Of a DNA stretch of 64,000 nt, positions 15,430-25,200 are shown one piece after another. Source of the stretch: Actinacidiphila bryophytorum (GTDB taxonomy: Bacteria; Actinomycetota; Actinomycetes; Streptomycetales; Streptomycetaceae); assembly GCF_016916835.1 (NCBI RefSeq), contig NZ_JAFFIX010000012.1:158408-222407 (forward strand). Direction: 5' to 3'. Made by a program: the position numbers and the translations under genes. The notes under the pieces were generated by a model. It was not told the DNA's origin, did not search any database, and was given only the letters and a program-made list of their open reading frames with translations. Numbering within the stretch: the stretch's first letter is position 1; every line of letters begins with the position of its first letter.

Positions 15430-18400
15430 GTGTCAGTCAGATCCTCCTCACCCGGCGGAAGAACCCGTCTCCGGCTCCGGGTCGCGACCGCGGCCGCGGC
15501 GGCCACCGCGCTCCTGGGCCTCGGCCTAGGCGCCCAGAGCGCAGGCGCCGCCTCCCCCGGTGCCGCACCGGCCGACCCGGCCTCGTACGTCAACCCGCTG
15601 ATCGGCAGCTCGAACGCAGGGAACACCTACCCCGGCGCCGTCGTCCCGTTCGGCATGCTCGCCTGGAGCCCGCAGACCTCGACGGGCAACCAGTTCTCCA
15701 CCCCCGCCCCCGGCGGCTACCGCTACGACGCCACCCGCATCCGCGGGTTCAGCCTCACCCACCTCAACGGCGTGGGCTGTTCCGGCGCCAACGGCGACAT
15801 CCCGATCATGCCGTTCGTCGGCGACGTGACCTCCTCGCCCAGCTCCGACACGCGTGACGCGGTCTACGCGAGCACCTTCTCGCACACCGCGGAAACCGCA
15901 CAGGCCGGCTTCTACAAGGTCGCCCTCGACAGCGGCGCCAGCGCCCGGCTGACCACCACCGCACGCACCGGCACCGGCGAGTTCGGCTTCCCCGCCGACA
16001 AGCCGGCCAGCATGCTGCTGCGCACCTCCAACTCCGAGAGCGGCAGCAGCGCGGCCTCGGTGCAGGTCGACGCCGCCACCCGCACGGTGACCGGCTCGGT
16101 CGACGCCGGCAACTTCTGCGGTCCGCAGAGCGCCAACAACCGGCACGACGTCTACACGCTGCACTTCACGGCCCACTTCGACCAGCCCTTCGCGAAGGTC
16201 GGCACCTGGACCGACGGCACGCTCACCCCGGGCTCCACCTCCGCCACCGGCGGCACCGGCTACAACAGCAGCGGCAACCCCGCGGCGGGCAAGGGCTCCG
16301 GCGCCTACATCACCTTCCCTGCCGGAACCGGCAGCGTGCAGGTGAAGGTCGCGATCTCCTACGTCAGCGCCGACGGCGCCGAGGCCAACCTGCGCGTGGA
16401 GAACCCCCCGTCGCGCTCCTTCGACTCGGTCCGCGCGGGCGCGAGTGCCGACTGGAACGCGGCGCTGCGCCGTATCGCGGTCTCCGGCGGCACCCCCGAC
16501 CAGTTCAGCACCTTCTACACCGCGCTCTACCACTCGATGCTGGAGCCGACACTCACCAGCGACGTGGACGGGCGCTACCTCGGCGGCGACCGCGCGGTCC
16601 ACCGGCTCGCCAAGGGCCAGCACGCGCAGTACGGCACCTTCTCCGGCTGGGACCAATACCGCGCCCAGGTGCAGCTGCTGACGCTGCTGCAGCCGCGTAC
16701 CGGCAGCGACTACGCCCAGTCGCTGTTCAACTACGCGGCCCAGCGCGGCGGCGAGTGGGACCGCTGGCTGCTGGAGAACGGCAAGACCAGCATCATGTCC
16801 GGCGACCCCTCGGACGCGGCGCTGGCCGGCATCTACGCCTTCGGCGGACGGGACTTCGACGTCAAGGGCGCGCTCGCCTCCCTGGTGAAGGCGGCCACCG
16901 TGCCGACCGCCAATGACTCCGACAGCGCCGGCTGCAACGTCGAGTGCGTGGGCCAGCGCCCCGCCCTCGACCAGTACCTCAAGCTCGGCTACGTGCCGTC
17001 GGACAACTGCCACTGCTGGGGCGGCGCCGCCGAGACGCTGGAGGACGCGGCGGCCGACTTCGGCCTGTCGCAGCTCGCCGGCGCCGTCGGGGACAAGTCC
17101 GTGCAGAAGGCCTTCGCCGAGCGCAGCGGCAACTGGACGAACGTCTTCGACCCGAACGCGACCGCGCAGGGCGGCTACATGCGCGACCGCAACTCCGACG
17201 GCTCGTGGGCCGGCGCCACCTTCAACCCGGGCACCGGCAACGGCTTCGTCGAGGGCAGCAGCGCCCGCTACAGCTGGATGGTGTACTCCGACGCGGCCGG
17301 GCTCGCCCAGGCGATGGGCGGCAACGCCACCGCGGTCCAGCGGCTCGACGCCTTCTTCCGCGCCCCCGACGGCACCTTCGACTTCTCGGCGAAGGACCAG
17401 ACCCGCTACGACCCCACCAACGAGCCGGACATCAACGCGCCCTACCTCTACGACTACTTCGGCGCTCCCTACAAGACCCAGCAGACCGTACGCGCCGAGA
17501 CCGACCGGCTGTGGACGAACACCCCCGGCGGCATCCCCGGCAACGACGACGCCGGCACCATGTCCTCCTGGTACGTCTTCTCCGCGCTCGGCCTCTACCC
17601 GCAGGTGCCCAGCCGCGCCGACCTGGTGCTCAGCAGCCCGGTCTTCCCCAAGGCCGTGATCCGCACCGGCTCGGGCCGCACCATCACCGTCAACGCCCCG
17701 CAGGCGTCGGCGGACAACATCTACGTCCAGGGCCTGCGCGTCAACGGCAAGGCCTCGGACCGGCCGTGGGTCCCGGCGTCCTTCGCCACCGGCGGCGGCA
17801 CCCTCGACTACACCCTGGGCGCCACCCCGGACACCCGCTGGGGCAGCGACGCCAAGGACGCCCCGCCGTCCTTCCGCGACGGTGAGGCACCCTTCTTCGC
17901 CGCCGCCTCGCCGGCGTCGGTGAAGGCAGAACCGGGCAGTTCCGCGACGACCTCGCTCGACCTGTCCACCATCCAGGGCAAGAAGACCGCGGTGTCCTGG
18001 AGCGCCGCCGCACCGGCCGGCATCACCCTGTCGCCCTCGCACGGCACCGTCACCGTGCCGGGCAACGGCAAGGCGACCGCCGAGGTCGGCGTCCACGTCG
18101 CCGCGGACACCAAGTCCGGTGTCTACCGGGTGCCGTTCACCCTCACCGGCCGGCACGGCGCCAAGGCCCCGACGGCGTGGCTGAGCGTCACCGTCGGCGT
18201 CAACGGCTCGGTCACCTGGTACGTCAACAGCAACGGCATCTCCTACGACGACTCCGACCCGACCGCCAACTTCGACGGCGGCGGCTGGAGTTACTCCGCG
18301 AAGGCGCTGGCAGCAGCGGGGGCCGTCCCGGGCGGGACCGTCTCGGCCGGCGGCTTCGACTTCACCTGGCCCGACGTCGCGCCCGGCGCGCCCGACAACA

Positions 18401-18786
18401 TCGTCGTGGGCGGCGGCGACCAGGTCCTCGACATGTCGAAGACCTCGGCGGGGGCCACGAAGCTGAGCCTGCTCGGCAGCGCGGCCTTCGGTGACACGAC
18501 CGGCACGGTCACGCTCACCTACACCGACGGCAGCACGCAGCAGGCGGAGGTCGGCTTCAGCGACTGGACGCTCGGCGGCGGGGGAAGCACCCCCTCCTTC
18601 GGCAACACCATCGCGGTGCACACCGACTACCGCGACGTCATGGGCGGCTCCACCGAACCGGTCGGCACGGACGTGTTCGCCACCGCACCGGTCGCCCTGC
18701 AGTCCGGCAAGCAGCTCGCCTCGGTGACGCTGCCGGCCACCACGCAGGGCGGTGACATGCACGTCTTCGGCATCGCCACCGCGTGA
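15430..18786 (+). CDS. Secreted GH92 alpha-mannosidase with C-terminal accessory domain
   Basis: An 1118-residue protein from GTG 15430, preceded by GAAGGG. Residues 1 to about 38 are a signal peptide ending AQSAGAA. Residues about 48-800 are the GH92 calcium-dependent exo-alpha-mannosidase: YVNPLIGSSNAGNTYPGAV, the central YVPSDNCHCWGGAAETLEDA (catalytic acid region) and IPGNDDAGTMSSWYVFSALG (catalytic base region with paired Asp). Residues about 820-920 are an Ig-like NEW3/Fn3-like domain. Residues about 929-1118 are a beta-rich domain (NGISYDDSDPTANFDGGGWS) that recurs at the end of the GH3 enzyme at 22208-25645. Expected action is trimming alpha-1,2, 1,3 or 1,6-mannose from fungal or yeast mannans and glycoproteins outside the cell. 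Regulation is by the LacI-type sites upstream. Confidence 0.93.
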   Translation: MSVRSSSPGGRTRLRLRVATAAAAATALLGLGLGAQSAGAASPGAAPADPASYVNPLIGSSNAGNTYPGAVVPFGMLAWSPQTSTGNQFSTPAPGGYRYDATRIRGFSLTHLNGVGCSGANGDIPIMPFVGDVTSSPSSDTRDAVYASTFSHTAETAQAGFYKVALDSGASARLTTTARTGTGEFGFPADKPASMLLRTSNSESGSSAASVQVDAATRTVTGSVDAGNFCGPQSANNRHDVYTLHFTAHFDQPFAKVGTWTDGTLTPGSTSATGGTGYNSSGNPAAGKGSGAYITFPAGTGSVQVKVAISYVSADGAEANLRVENPPSRSFDSVRAGASADWNAALRRIAVSGGTPDQFSTFYTALYHSMLEPTLTSDVDGRYLGGDRAVHRLAKGQHAQYGTFSGWDQYRAQVQLLTLLQPRTGSDYAQSLFNYAAQRGGEWDRWLLENGKTSIMSGDPSDAALAGIYAFGGRDFDVKGALASLVKAATVPTANDSDSAGCNVECVGQRPALDQYLKLGYVPSDNCHCWGGAAETLEDAAADFGLSQLAGAVGDKSVQKAFAERSGNWTNVFDPNATAQGGYMRDRNSDGSWAGATFNPGTGNGFVEGSSARYSWMVYSDAAGLAQAMGGNATAVQRLDAFFRAPDGTFDFSAKDQTRYDPTNEPDINAPYLYDYFGAPYKTQQTVRAETDRLWTNTPGGIPGNDDAGTMSSWYVFSALGLYPQVPSRADLVLSSPVFPKAVIRTGSGRTITVNAPQASADNIYVQGLRVNGKASDRPWVPASFATGGGTLDYTLGATPDTRWGSDAKDAPPSFRDGEAPFFAAASPASVKAEPGSSATTSLDLSTIQGKKTAVSWSAAAPAGITLSPSHGTVTVPGNGKATAEVGVHVAADTKSGVYRVPFTLTGRHGAKAPTAWLSVTVGVNGSVTWYVNSNGISYDDSDPTANFDGGGWSYSAKALAAAGAVPGGTVSAGGFDFTWPDVAPGAPDNIVVGGGDQVLDMSKTSAGATKLSLLGSAAFGDTTGTVTLTYTDGSTQQAEVGFSDWTLGGGGSTPSFGNTIAVHTDYRDVMGGSTEPVGTDVFATAPVALQSGKQLASVTLPATTQGGDMHVFGIATA

Positions 18787-18808
18787 CGCCCTGAACCGGC
18801 TGCACACA

Positions 18809-18844
18809 CACCCGCCCCGGGCCGTCGTCGGCCCGGGGCGGGTG
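18809..18844. terminator. Bidirectional terminator between GH92 and winged-helix genes
   Basis: Perfect 15-bp inverted repeat CACCCGCCCCGGGCC / GGCCCGGGGCGGGTG with loop GTCGTC, placed between two convergent genes. Confidence 0.8.
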
Positions 18845-18858
18845 CGCCGTCGGTGCGG

Positions 18859-19170
18859 TCAGGAGCCGTCCGGCCGGCCCGCGGCCTCCGCGATGATCTC
18901 CTGGAGTGCCGCGATGTGCCCCTGGAACGCCGTGCGGCCGGTGTCCGTCAGGCGGGCGCGGACCTTTCTGCGGGTGCCGCTCAGCCGCCGCTCCGTGGTC
19001 ACGTAGCCGGCCTCCTCCAGGGTCGCGAGCTGCTTGGACAGGGCCGAGTCCGACAGCCCCAGCTGCTCCTTGAGATAGCCGAACTCGGCCCAGTCGGCGG
19101 CGGTGAGCGTCGCCATGAGCGACAGCCGGGTGCTGGGGTGGATCAGCTCGTCGAACAGCGGCTCGGTCAT
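18859..19170 (-). CDS. Winged-helix transcriptional regulator (small, MarR/ArsR-like)
   Basis: A 103-residue protein from ATG 19170 (MTEPLFDELIHPSTRLSLMA). The helix-turn-helix is DWAEFGYLKEQLGLSDSALS followed by KQLATLEEAGYV, and a basic wing reads TERRLSGTRRKVRARLT. This is the compact winged-helix DNA-binding domain common in actinobacteria, with no extra sensor domain. Its start overlaps the upstream membrane protein gene by 4 bp, so the two are co-translated. The twin ACTTTCC-N5-GGAAAGT dyads upstream of the operon are the natural autoregulatory targets. Signal and physiological role are unknown. Confidence 0.85.
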   Translation of the reverse strand: MTEPLFDELIHPSTRLSLMATLTAADWAEFGYLKEQLGLSDSALSKQLATLEEAGYVTTERRLSGTRRKVRARLTDTGRTAFQGHIAALQEIIAEAAGRPDGS

Positions 19171-19631
19171 GCCCGCGCCCAGCGGCGCAGGACGCGCAGG
19201 ATCTCCGGGCCGCCGAACCCGACGACCGCCGCGACCAGGACGGCCGCCCAGATGGCCGCGTGCCCGGCGCCGTCCGCGTCGAGGACCAGGGCCGCCAGGA
19301 TCGTGGCGCCGACCAGGACGACCAGCATGCCGACCACGATCAGCGGGACGCGGTGGCCGGCGACCGACCGGCTGACCTGCAGCCGCCCGGTGCGGCGGCG
19401 GCCGTCGAGCAGGCGCGCGGCGAGCGTGGTGTGCGCGGCGCCGAAGACCACGGTCGCCATGCCCGCCGCCCACCGCGGCGCCTCGCTGCCCAGCACGCCG
19501 AGCAGCAGCCAGCCGCCTGCCATGGCCCACCAGTAGCCGCGCGGCAGGCCGATCTCCTGCTCGACCTGGCGCCTTGCGCGGTCGGCCGCGTCCAGGGCCG
19601 TACGCGCTTCTTCCGCTGCGATGCCGTCCAT
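19167..19631 (-). CDS. Four-helix membrane protein co-transcribed with winged-helix regulator
   Basis: A 154-residue protein from ATG 19631, well spaced from GGGGGAG. A short amphipathic N terminus (EEARTALDAADRARRQVEQE) precedes hydrophobic segments YWWAMAGGWLLLGVLG, WAAGMATVVFGAAHTTLAARL, VPLIVVGMLVVLVGATILAALVL and AIWAAVLVAAVVGFGG. I do not recognise a catalytic motif. Small membrane proteins are often paired with such regulators in streptomycetes and may modulate or sense envelope conditions, but that is inference. Promoter and two operators lie directly upstream. Confidence 0.78.
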   Translation of the reverse strand: MDGIAAEEARTALDAADRARRQVEQEIGLPRGYWWAMAGGWLLLGVLGSEAPRWAAGMATVVFGAAHTTLAARLLDGRRRTGRLQVSRSVAGHRVPLIVVGMLVVLVGATILAALVLDADGAGHAAIWAAVLVAAVVGFGGPEILRVLRRWARA

Positions 19632-19638
19632 GACCACT

Positions 19639-19700
19639 CCCCCTTGACTTTCCTGCTGGGAAAGTAAGCTTTCACTTTCCCACCGGGAAAGTCAAGGGGG
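19639..19700. promoter_or_regulatory. Twin dyad operators ACTTTCC-N5-GGAAAGT within a 62-bp symmetric region
   Basis: Copy 1 is ACTTTCCTGCTGGGAAAGT (19647-19665) and copy 2 is ACTTTCCCACCGGGAAAGT (19674-19692), centres 27 bp apart. The two 7-bp arms are identical in both copies. The outer parts also form a 15-bp perfect inverted repeat, CCCCCTTGACTTTCC (19639-19653) with GGAAAGTCAAGGGGG (19686-19700). TTGACT -35 elements are embedded on both strands with AAGCTT at 16 to 17 bp spacing. This is the presumed promoter/operator of the membrane protein/regulator pair. Confidence 0.8.
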
Positions 19701-19817
19701 ATCGGCCAGGGGGTCGCGACGACCCCATTGTCAGGGCACGGTCAAGCCTTTAGAGTCCTCGCCGGAGCATCCGGCACTTCCGCATCGTCCGGCACATCCC
19801 TCACCCCTGGACGTGAC

Positions 19818-20135
19818 ATGACGCGACGCCGTCGTACGCTCATCGCCGCCTGCCTGCTGGGCGTCCCCGCCGCCGGCGCACTGCTGCCCTCCGCCGAGGC
19901 CGCCGTGCCGCCCGAGCACGCCATCGTGGTGTGCCAGAGCGCGAGCTTCTACGCCAACTACAACAGCTCCAGCGGGCCTTCGGGGCTGCTGCGCACGCTG
20001 GGCTACGGCGACAAGATCGGCCACACCCCCGGTTCCCACCCCGTCTACAACGGGTGGGCCGCCAGCTTCGACTACGGCCCCAACGACTGGGGCTACCTGC
20101 GCATCGAGTGCATCGGCGGCTACGACTCCTGGTGA
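19818..20135 (+). CDS. Small secreted SH3-like protein
   Basis: A 105-residue protein from ATG 19818. The basic start MTRRRR, hydrophobic core and cleavage-like PSAEAA predict secretion of a mature peptide of about 76 residues. Mature features are two Cys (IVVCQS and RIECIGG), likely one disulfide, and many Tyr, Trp and Gly residues. The pattern, with LGYGDKIG and NDWGYLRIEC, resembles a minimal bacterial SH3 fold. It is followed 70 bp downstream by a second small secreted protein of the same design. No enzymatic motif is seen. The role could be cell-wall binding or a secreted peptide of unknown activity. Confidence 0.72.
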   Translation: MTRRRRTLIAACLLGVPAAGALLPSAEAAVPPEHAIVVCQSASFYANYNSSSGPSGLLRTLGYGDKIGHTPGSHPVYNGWAASFDYGPNDWGYLRIECIGGYDSW

Positions 20136-20205
20136 CACGGCGGCCACCGCCCCTGCCGCCCTGCGCAACACCTTCCGACATCCCTTCCACCAGCGGGAGT
20201 TCACC

Positions 20206-20490
20206 GTGCTGCGAACCGTAACGACGGGCGCGGCGGCCGCCGCCCTGGCCGCCGCCGCGCTGCTGGCCCTCGCCGTGCCCGCGGGCGCCGCGAACGGCAG
20301 GGTCGGGGTCCGCGAGACCGTCTGCGCCCAGGACCTCTACGTCAGGACCGCACCCGTCGGGGCCTGGATGGGCACGCTGTACACCGGGCAGACCTTCCTG
20401 GTCGAGGAGGTCGACGGCTCCTGGGTGTACGGCTTCGCCTACGGCGACATCAACCGGCACGGCTGGGTCCAGAACGGCTGGTTCTGCTGA
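20206..20490 (+). CDS. Small secreted SH3-like protein, second of a tandem pair
   Basis: A 94-residue protein from GTG 20206 with GGGAG at 20193-20197. The Ala-rich signal peptide ends PAGAA, and the mature part is about 65 residues. Two Cys flank the domain (RETVCAQD and a terminal NGWFC). Between them, DLYVRTAPVGAWMGTLYTGQ and VEEVDGSWVYGFAYG follow the SH3b layout of an RxxP-like loop, Gly turn and Trp strand. Same organisation as the protein encoded at 19818-20135, so a diverged tandem duplication is likely. A larger SH3-like secreted protein lies at 40900-41325. Function unknown; such folds often bind cell-wall peptides. Confidence 0.75.
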   Translation: MLRTVTTGAAAAALAAAALLALAVPAGAANGRVGVRETVCAQDLYVRTAPVGAWMGTLYTGQTFLVEEVDGSWVYGFAYGDINRHGWVQNGWFC

Positions 20491-20517
20491 CGCTCCCCGG
20501 CGCCGCCGCCCGCCGCG

Positions 20518-21312
20518 TCAGCCCTGGTGCTGGTAGCGGCCGGGCGTGGTGCCGACCAGGTCGGTGAAGGCCGCGATGAAACTGCTGGGGTTGGCCCAGC
20601 CGCACGCGTGCGCGACATGGCTGATGTCGTGCCCGTCGGCGAGCAGCACCAGCGCGTGGCACAGCCGGATCTGGGTGCGCCACTGGTAGAAGGTCATGCC
20701 CAGCTCGCGCTGGAAGAGCCGGCTGAGGGTCCGGGAACTCGCGCCGACCGCGCGGCCGAGGCCGGGCAGCGGCGTCCTGTCCCCCGGGTCGTCCTGCAGC
20801 CGCCGGGCGACGGCCCGCAGCCGGTCGTCGACGGGCTCGGGGATGTGCAGGGGCTGCTCCCTGGCCTCGCGCAGTTCGTCCACGAGCACCCGCCGCATCC
20901 GGGCCAGCGGGCCGCGGTCCTCCGGGGCCGGGTCGTCGTAGCTGCGCGGCCCGGTGAGGGTGAGCAGCAGTTCCCTGGTGAGGCCGTCGGCCAGCAGCAC
21001 CACGGGGTGGCCGGGCATGAGGCGGTCGTAGGAGTGCGGGAGGAACAGGACCCGCATGTCGGTGGCGCTGTGGGCGCGGTGGTGGTGGGCGACCCCGGCG
21101 GGGACCCACGCGACCCGGTTGGCCGGGACGACCGAGGTGCCCCGGTCGGTGTGCACGGACAGGACCCCGCGGGCGGCGTACAGGAGGTGCCCCGAGGTGT
21201 GGGTGTGCGCCTGGCTGCCCTGGCCCGCGGACCACTGGTGCCTGCCGCCCGCGGGCCACAGGATCGAGGCGGCACCGCTCTCCCGGCCGGCTGCTTGGCG
21301 TCGAAGGGGCAT
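20518..21312 (-). CDS. AraC-family regulator with cupin sensor domain
   Basis: A 264-residue protein from ATG 21312 (MPLRRQAAGRES). Residues about 20-110 are a cupin-like ligand-binding domain with the His-rich SQAHTHTSGHLLY and PAGVAHHHRAHS. Residues about 165-260 are the AraC double helix-turn-helix with GRAVGASSRTLSRLFQRELG and the second-helix signature HVAHACGWANPSSFIAAFTD followed by GTTPGRYQ. It is divergent from the alpha/beta hydrolase gene with 55 bp between starts, so it probably controls that gene. The inducer is unknown. No clear operator repeat is visible in the short gap. Confidence 0.87.
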   Translation of the reverse strand: MPLRRQAAGRESGAASILWPAGGRHQWSAGQGSQAHTHTSGHLLYAARGVLSVHTDRGTSVVPANRVAWVPAGVAHHHRAHSATDMRVLFLPHSYDRLMPGHPVVLLADGLTRELLLTLTGPRSYDDPAPEDRGPLARMRRVLVDELREAREQPLHIPEPVDDRLRAVARRLQDDPGDRTPLPGLGRAVGASSRTLSRLFQRELGMTFYQWRTQIRLCHALVLLADGHDISHVAHACGWANPSSFIAAFTDLVGTTPGRYQHQG

Positions 21313-21367
21313 AGGTTGGCAGTTTACCGGTCGACAGCCACACCGGGCCAGGCGGAGCCTTGGTCGC

Positions 21368-22063
21368 ATGACGACAGACGAACGGAAAGAGCAGCGCAGG
21401 ACCTTCGTGCTGGTGCCCGGCGCCTGGCACGGGGCGTGGGTGTGGGACGGCATGGCGGCCAGGCTCAGGGAGGCCGGGCACCGGGCGGTCGCCGTCACGC
21501 TGGACGGCCTGGAGCCCGAACCCTCGCCGGAGGGCGCCGCGGCGAACCTGGACACGCATATCGACCGGGTGCTCGCGGTGCTGGACAGCTGCGGCCCGGG
21601 ACCCGTCACCTTGTGCGCCCACAGCTACGGGGGCTTCGTGGCGGCCGGTGCGGCGGACCGGGCCGCCCGCCCGCCGGAGCGGCTGGTGTTCTGCGACGCC
21701 TTCGTGCCGGCCGACGGCGACTCCTGGTGGGACCTGGCCAACGACCACTACCGGGACCGGATCATCGCCGGCGCGCGGGCGGACGGCCGCACGGCGGCGC
21801 CCTCCCCCGGCACGGACCCCAGGCGCCGGCCGCACCCCGTCGCCTCGTTCCTCCAGCGCCTGCGCCTGGGCGACGGCATGGACCGCGTCGCCCGCCGCAC
21901 CCTCGTCCACGCGTCCGGGTGGGCGGCGACCCCCTTCCGCCCCCAGTTCGAGCGGCTGCGCACCGACCCCCGCTGGGAGGTCCACGACCTGCCGGTCGGC
22001 CACGCCGTGTACGACGAGGCCCCCGACGACCTCTTCGCCGTCCTGACCGACAGCGCACGCTGA
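21368..22063 (+). CDS. Alpha/beta hydrolase (esterase-like)
   Basis: A 231-residue protein from ATG 21368. The opening FVLVPGAWHGAWVWDGMAAR gives the oxyanion-hole HG region, the nucleophile elbow reads CAHSYGGFV (Ser), and VGHAVYDEAP near the end supplies the catalytic His. The acid is probably in CDAFVPADG. No signal peptide is present. This layout matches the salicylate-binding/methylketone-synthase-like small esterases (Abhydrolase_6). Paired divergently with the AraC regulator, its substrate is likely an aromatic or short ester signalled through the cupin domain; this is inference. Confidence 0.85.
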   Translation: MTTDERKEQRRTFVLVPGAWHGAWVWDGMAARLREAGHRAVAVTLDGLEPEPSPEGAAANLDTHIDRVLAVLDSCGPGPVTLCAHSYGGFVAAGAADRAARPPERLVFCDAFVPADGDSWWDLANDHYRDRIIAGARADGRTAAPSPGTDPRRRPHPVASFLQRLRLGDGMDRVARRTLVHASGWAATPFRPQFERLRTDPRWEVHDLPVGHAVYDEAPDDLFAVLTDSAR

Positions 22064-22207
22064 GCAGCCCGGCGATGCCGTTCACGATCAGGAATTGCGT
22101 TCATGTTCTTGACGCCCCCGGCAGGCGCGCGCAGACTTCCAGACGTTTGCCTTCATCCTGTGAACTCGCTGAATTCGCAGGCGCGGACGCCCTTTTGGAG
22201 GACCTGT

Positions 22208-25200
22208 ATGCGCATGGCCCGCCTTGCGGTCGCGGCGGCTGCCGCCGCTGCCCTCGCCGTACCCCTGGCAGTTCCGGCCACCGCCGGAAGCGTTTCCGGG
22301 ACGGGCGGGGCGGATCCGGCCGCCGCCCGGCCCTGGCTCGACGCACGTCTGCCGCTGGAGAAGCGCATCGACCTGCTGCTCGCCCAGATGACCAACGCCG
22401 AGAAGGCGTCGCTGATGACGTCGGTGGACAAGCCCGCGGGGTCGCACGCCACCGGCTACATACCGGGCATCGAGCGGCTTGGCGTGCCGGGGCTGCAATT
22501 CACCGACGGGCCGGGCGGTGTCCGCGACGGGCAGCCGTCCACCGCGATGCCCTCCCCCGTGTCGCTGGCCGCCTCCTTCGACACCGACATGGCCGGGCAG
22601 TACGGGACGGTGCTCGGCTCGGAGGCCAGGTCCCGTGACTACCAGGTCGTCTACGGGCCGATGGTCAACATCGTGCGCACCCCGCTGGGCGGCCGGGACT
22701 TCGAGACCCTGGGCGAGGACCCGGAGCTGGCCGGGGACATCGCGGCCTCCGAGATCCGCGGCATCCAGGCGCAGGGTGTCGCCGCCCAGGTCAAGCACTT
22801 CGCGGGCAACAACCAGGAGAACGCCCGTACGACCTCCAGCTCCGACATCGACGAGCGGACGCTGCAGGAGATCTACCTGCCCGCCTTCGAGAAGGCCGTC
22901 AAGGAGGGCGACGCCTGGTCGGTGATGTGCGCGTACAACAAGGTCAACGGCACCTACGCGTGCGAGAACGCGCAGATCCTGCGGGACGTCCTGATCGACA
23001 CCTGGAAGTTCGACGGCGTCATCGACACCGACTACCCGGCCAACCACAGCACCGTGAAGTCCGCGCTGGCCGGGCTCGACCAGGAGTTCAGCGGCACGAC
23101 GTACTTCAAGCAGCTGCCCGCCGCCGTCGCCGCGGGCGCGGTGCCGCAGTCCGTGCTGGACGACGCGGCCCGCCGCATCCTGCGACTGGAGTTCCGCACG
23201 GGCCAGTTCGCGCCGCAGACCCCGCCGGCCGTCGACTACGAGGCCGACAGCGCCGTCGCACGCAAGGCGGCCGAGGCGGGCAGCGTCCTGCTGAAGAACA
23301 GCGGCGCCCAACTCCCGCTGGACACCGCCGAGCTGACCTCGCTCGCGGTGATCGGCCCGAACGCCGACACCGCGGTCACCGGGGGCGGCGGCAGCTCCGC
23401 CGTCACCCCGTACAAGAAGGTCGACCCGGTCTCGGGGCTGCGCGCACGGCTGGGCGGCACCGTCGACGTCACCTCGGTGAAGGCGGGCGGCGGCGCCGGC
23501 TTCCCGCCGATCCCGGCCTCCGCGCTCAGCGGCCTCAAGGGCGAGTACTTCGCCGGCACGACGCTGTCCGGCACACCCGCGCTCACCCGCGACGACCCGG
23601 ACGTCGACTTCGACTGGGGCACCGGGTCGCCCGACCCCGCCCTGCCGGCCGACGGCTTCTCCGCGCGCTGGACGGGTACGGTCACCAGCCCGGCGACCGC
23701 GGCGTACACCTTCTCCGCGACCAGTGACGACGGCAGCAGGATCTACCTCGACGGCACCCTGATCGCCGACAACTGGGGCGACCACGGCGTCAGGACCGTC
23801 AAGAGCGCCCCGGTGCAGCTCACCGCGGGCGACCCGCACACGCTGCGGGTGGAGTACTACGAGAACGCGGGCGGCGCGTCCGTCACCGTGGGCTGGTCGG
23901 CGCCCGGCGTGCCCGACCCGACCATCACCGCGGCAGCGGCGGCGGCAGCCAAGGCCGACGTGGCCGTGGTCGTGGTGGGCGACTCCTCGAGCGAGGGCTC
24001 CGACCGTACGACGCTGGCCCTGCCCGGCAACGAGGACGACCTCATCCGCGCCGTCGCGGCGGCCAACCCGCACACCGTCGTGGTGCTGCGGGCGGGCGCC
24101 CCGGTGCTGATGCCCTGGCTCGCGGACGTGCCCGCGGTCCTGGACATGTGGTACCCGGGCCAGGAGGACGGCAACGCGCTCGCCGCGCTGCTCACCGGCG
24201 ACGCGGAGCCGGGCGGGCGGCTGCCGGTCAGCTTCCCGCGGACCGACGCGCAGACCGCGACGGCCGCGGCGCCCGGCCGCTACCCGGCCGTGGACGGCGT
24301 CTACGACTACAGCGAGGGCCTCGACGTCGGCTACCGCTGGTACGACCAGGAGGGCCAGACCCCGCTGTTCCCCTTCGGGTACGGCCTGTCGTACACCTCC
24401 TTCCGGCTCTCCCACCTCACCTCAGGACCCAGCCGGGTCGAGGCGACCGGCCGCGGCACCGCCCCGGTGCACCTGTCCGTCGACGTGACCAACACCGGCC
24501 GCAGGACCGGCACCGACGTGGTGCAGGTCTACCTCGGCAGTCCCGCAGGCTCCGGCGAACCGCCCAAGGCGCTCAGGAGCTTCGCCAAGGTGAGCCTCAA
24601 GCCCGGTCAGACCAAGGCGGTCCGCTTCACGCTCACCGCCGACGACCTGCGCACCTGGGACAGCAGCGCCCACGACTGGACGGTGCTCACCGGCCGCTAC
24701 CCGGTCTCCGTCGGGCAGTCGTCCGCCGACACCCCGCTGCACACCGCGGTCACCGTCACCCGCTCGGTCGGCACGCAGTACACCGCCCTCACCGCGCCGG
24801 CCACCACCGACGCCGGTGCCACACAGACCGTGAAGCAGTCCTTCACCAACACCGGTGACTCCACCGTCCGCGACGTGCGCCTCGGGCTGGAGCTGCCGAC
24901 CGGCTGGACCGCGAAGCCCGCCCCGGGGGCGCAGACCGCGCCGCGCACGGTCCGGCCGCACTCCACGGTCAGCGCCGACTGGACCGTCACCGCACCCGCC
25001 GACGCCGCGGCCGGGCCCGCCACGCTCACCGCCAAGGCGTCCTACGAACTGGAAGGGCACACGTCCCGCACCGCCGACACCACGACCACCGTCCCGTACG
25101 CGACGACGGCAGCCGCGTACGACAACGCGGGGATCAGCGCCGACAGCGACCCGTCGACCGGTGAACTCGACCCCGGCGGCTACAGCCTGTCCGCGACCCA

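Noticed and set aside
15526..18807. 1093-residue reading frame on the minus strand opposite the GH92 gene
   Set aside because: It mirrors the GH92 codons. No start context, motif or membrane pattern is seen, and the plus strand is clearly GH92.
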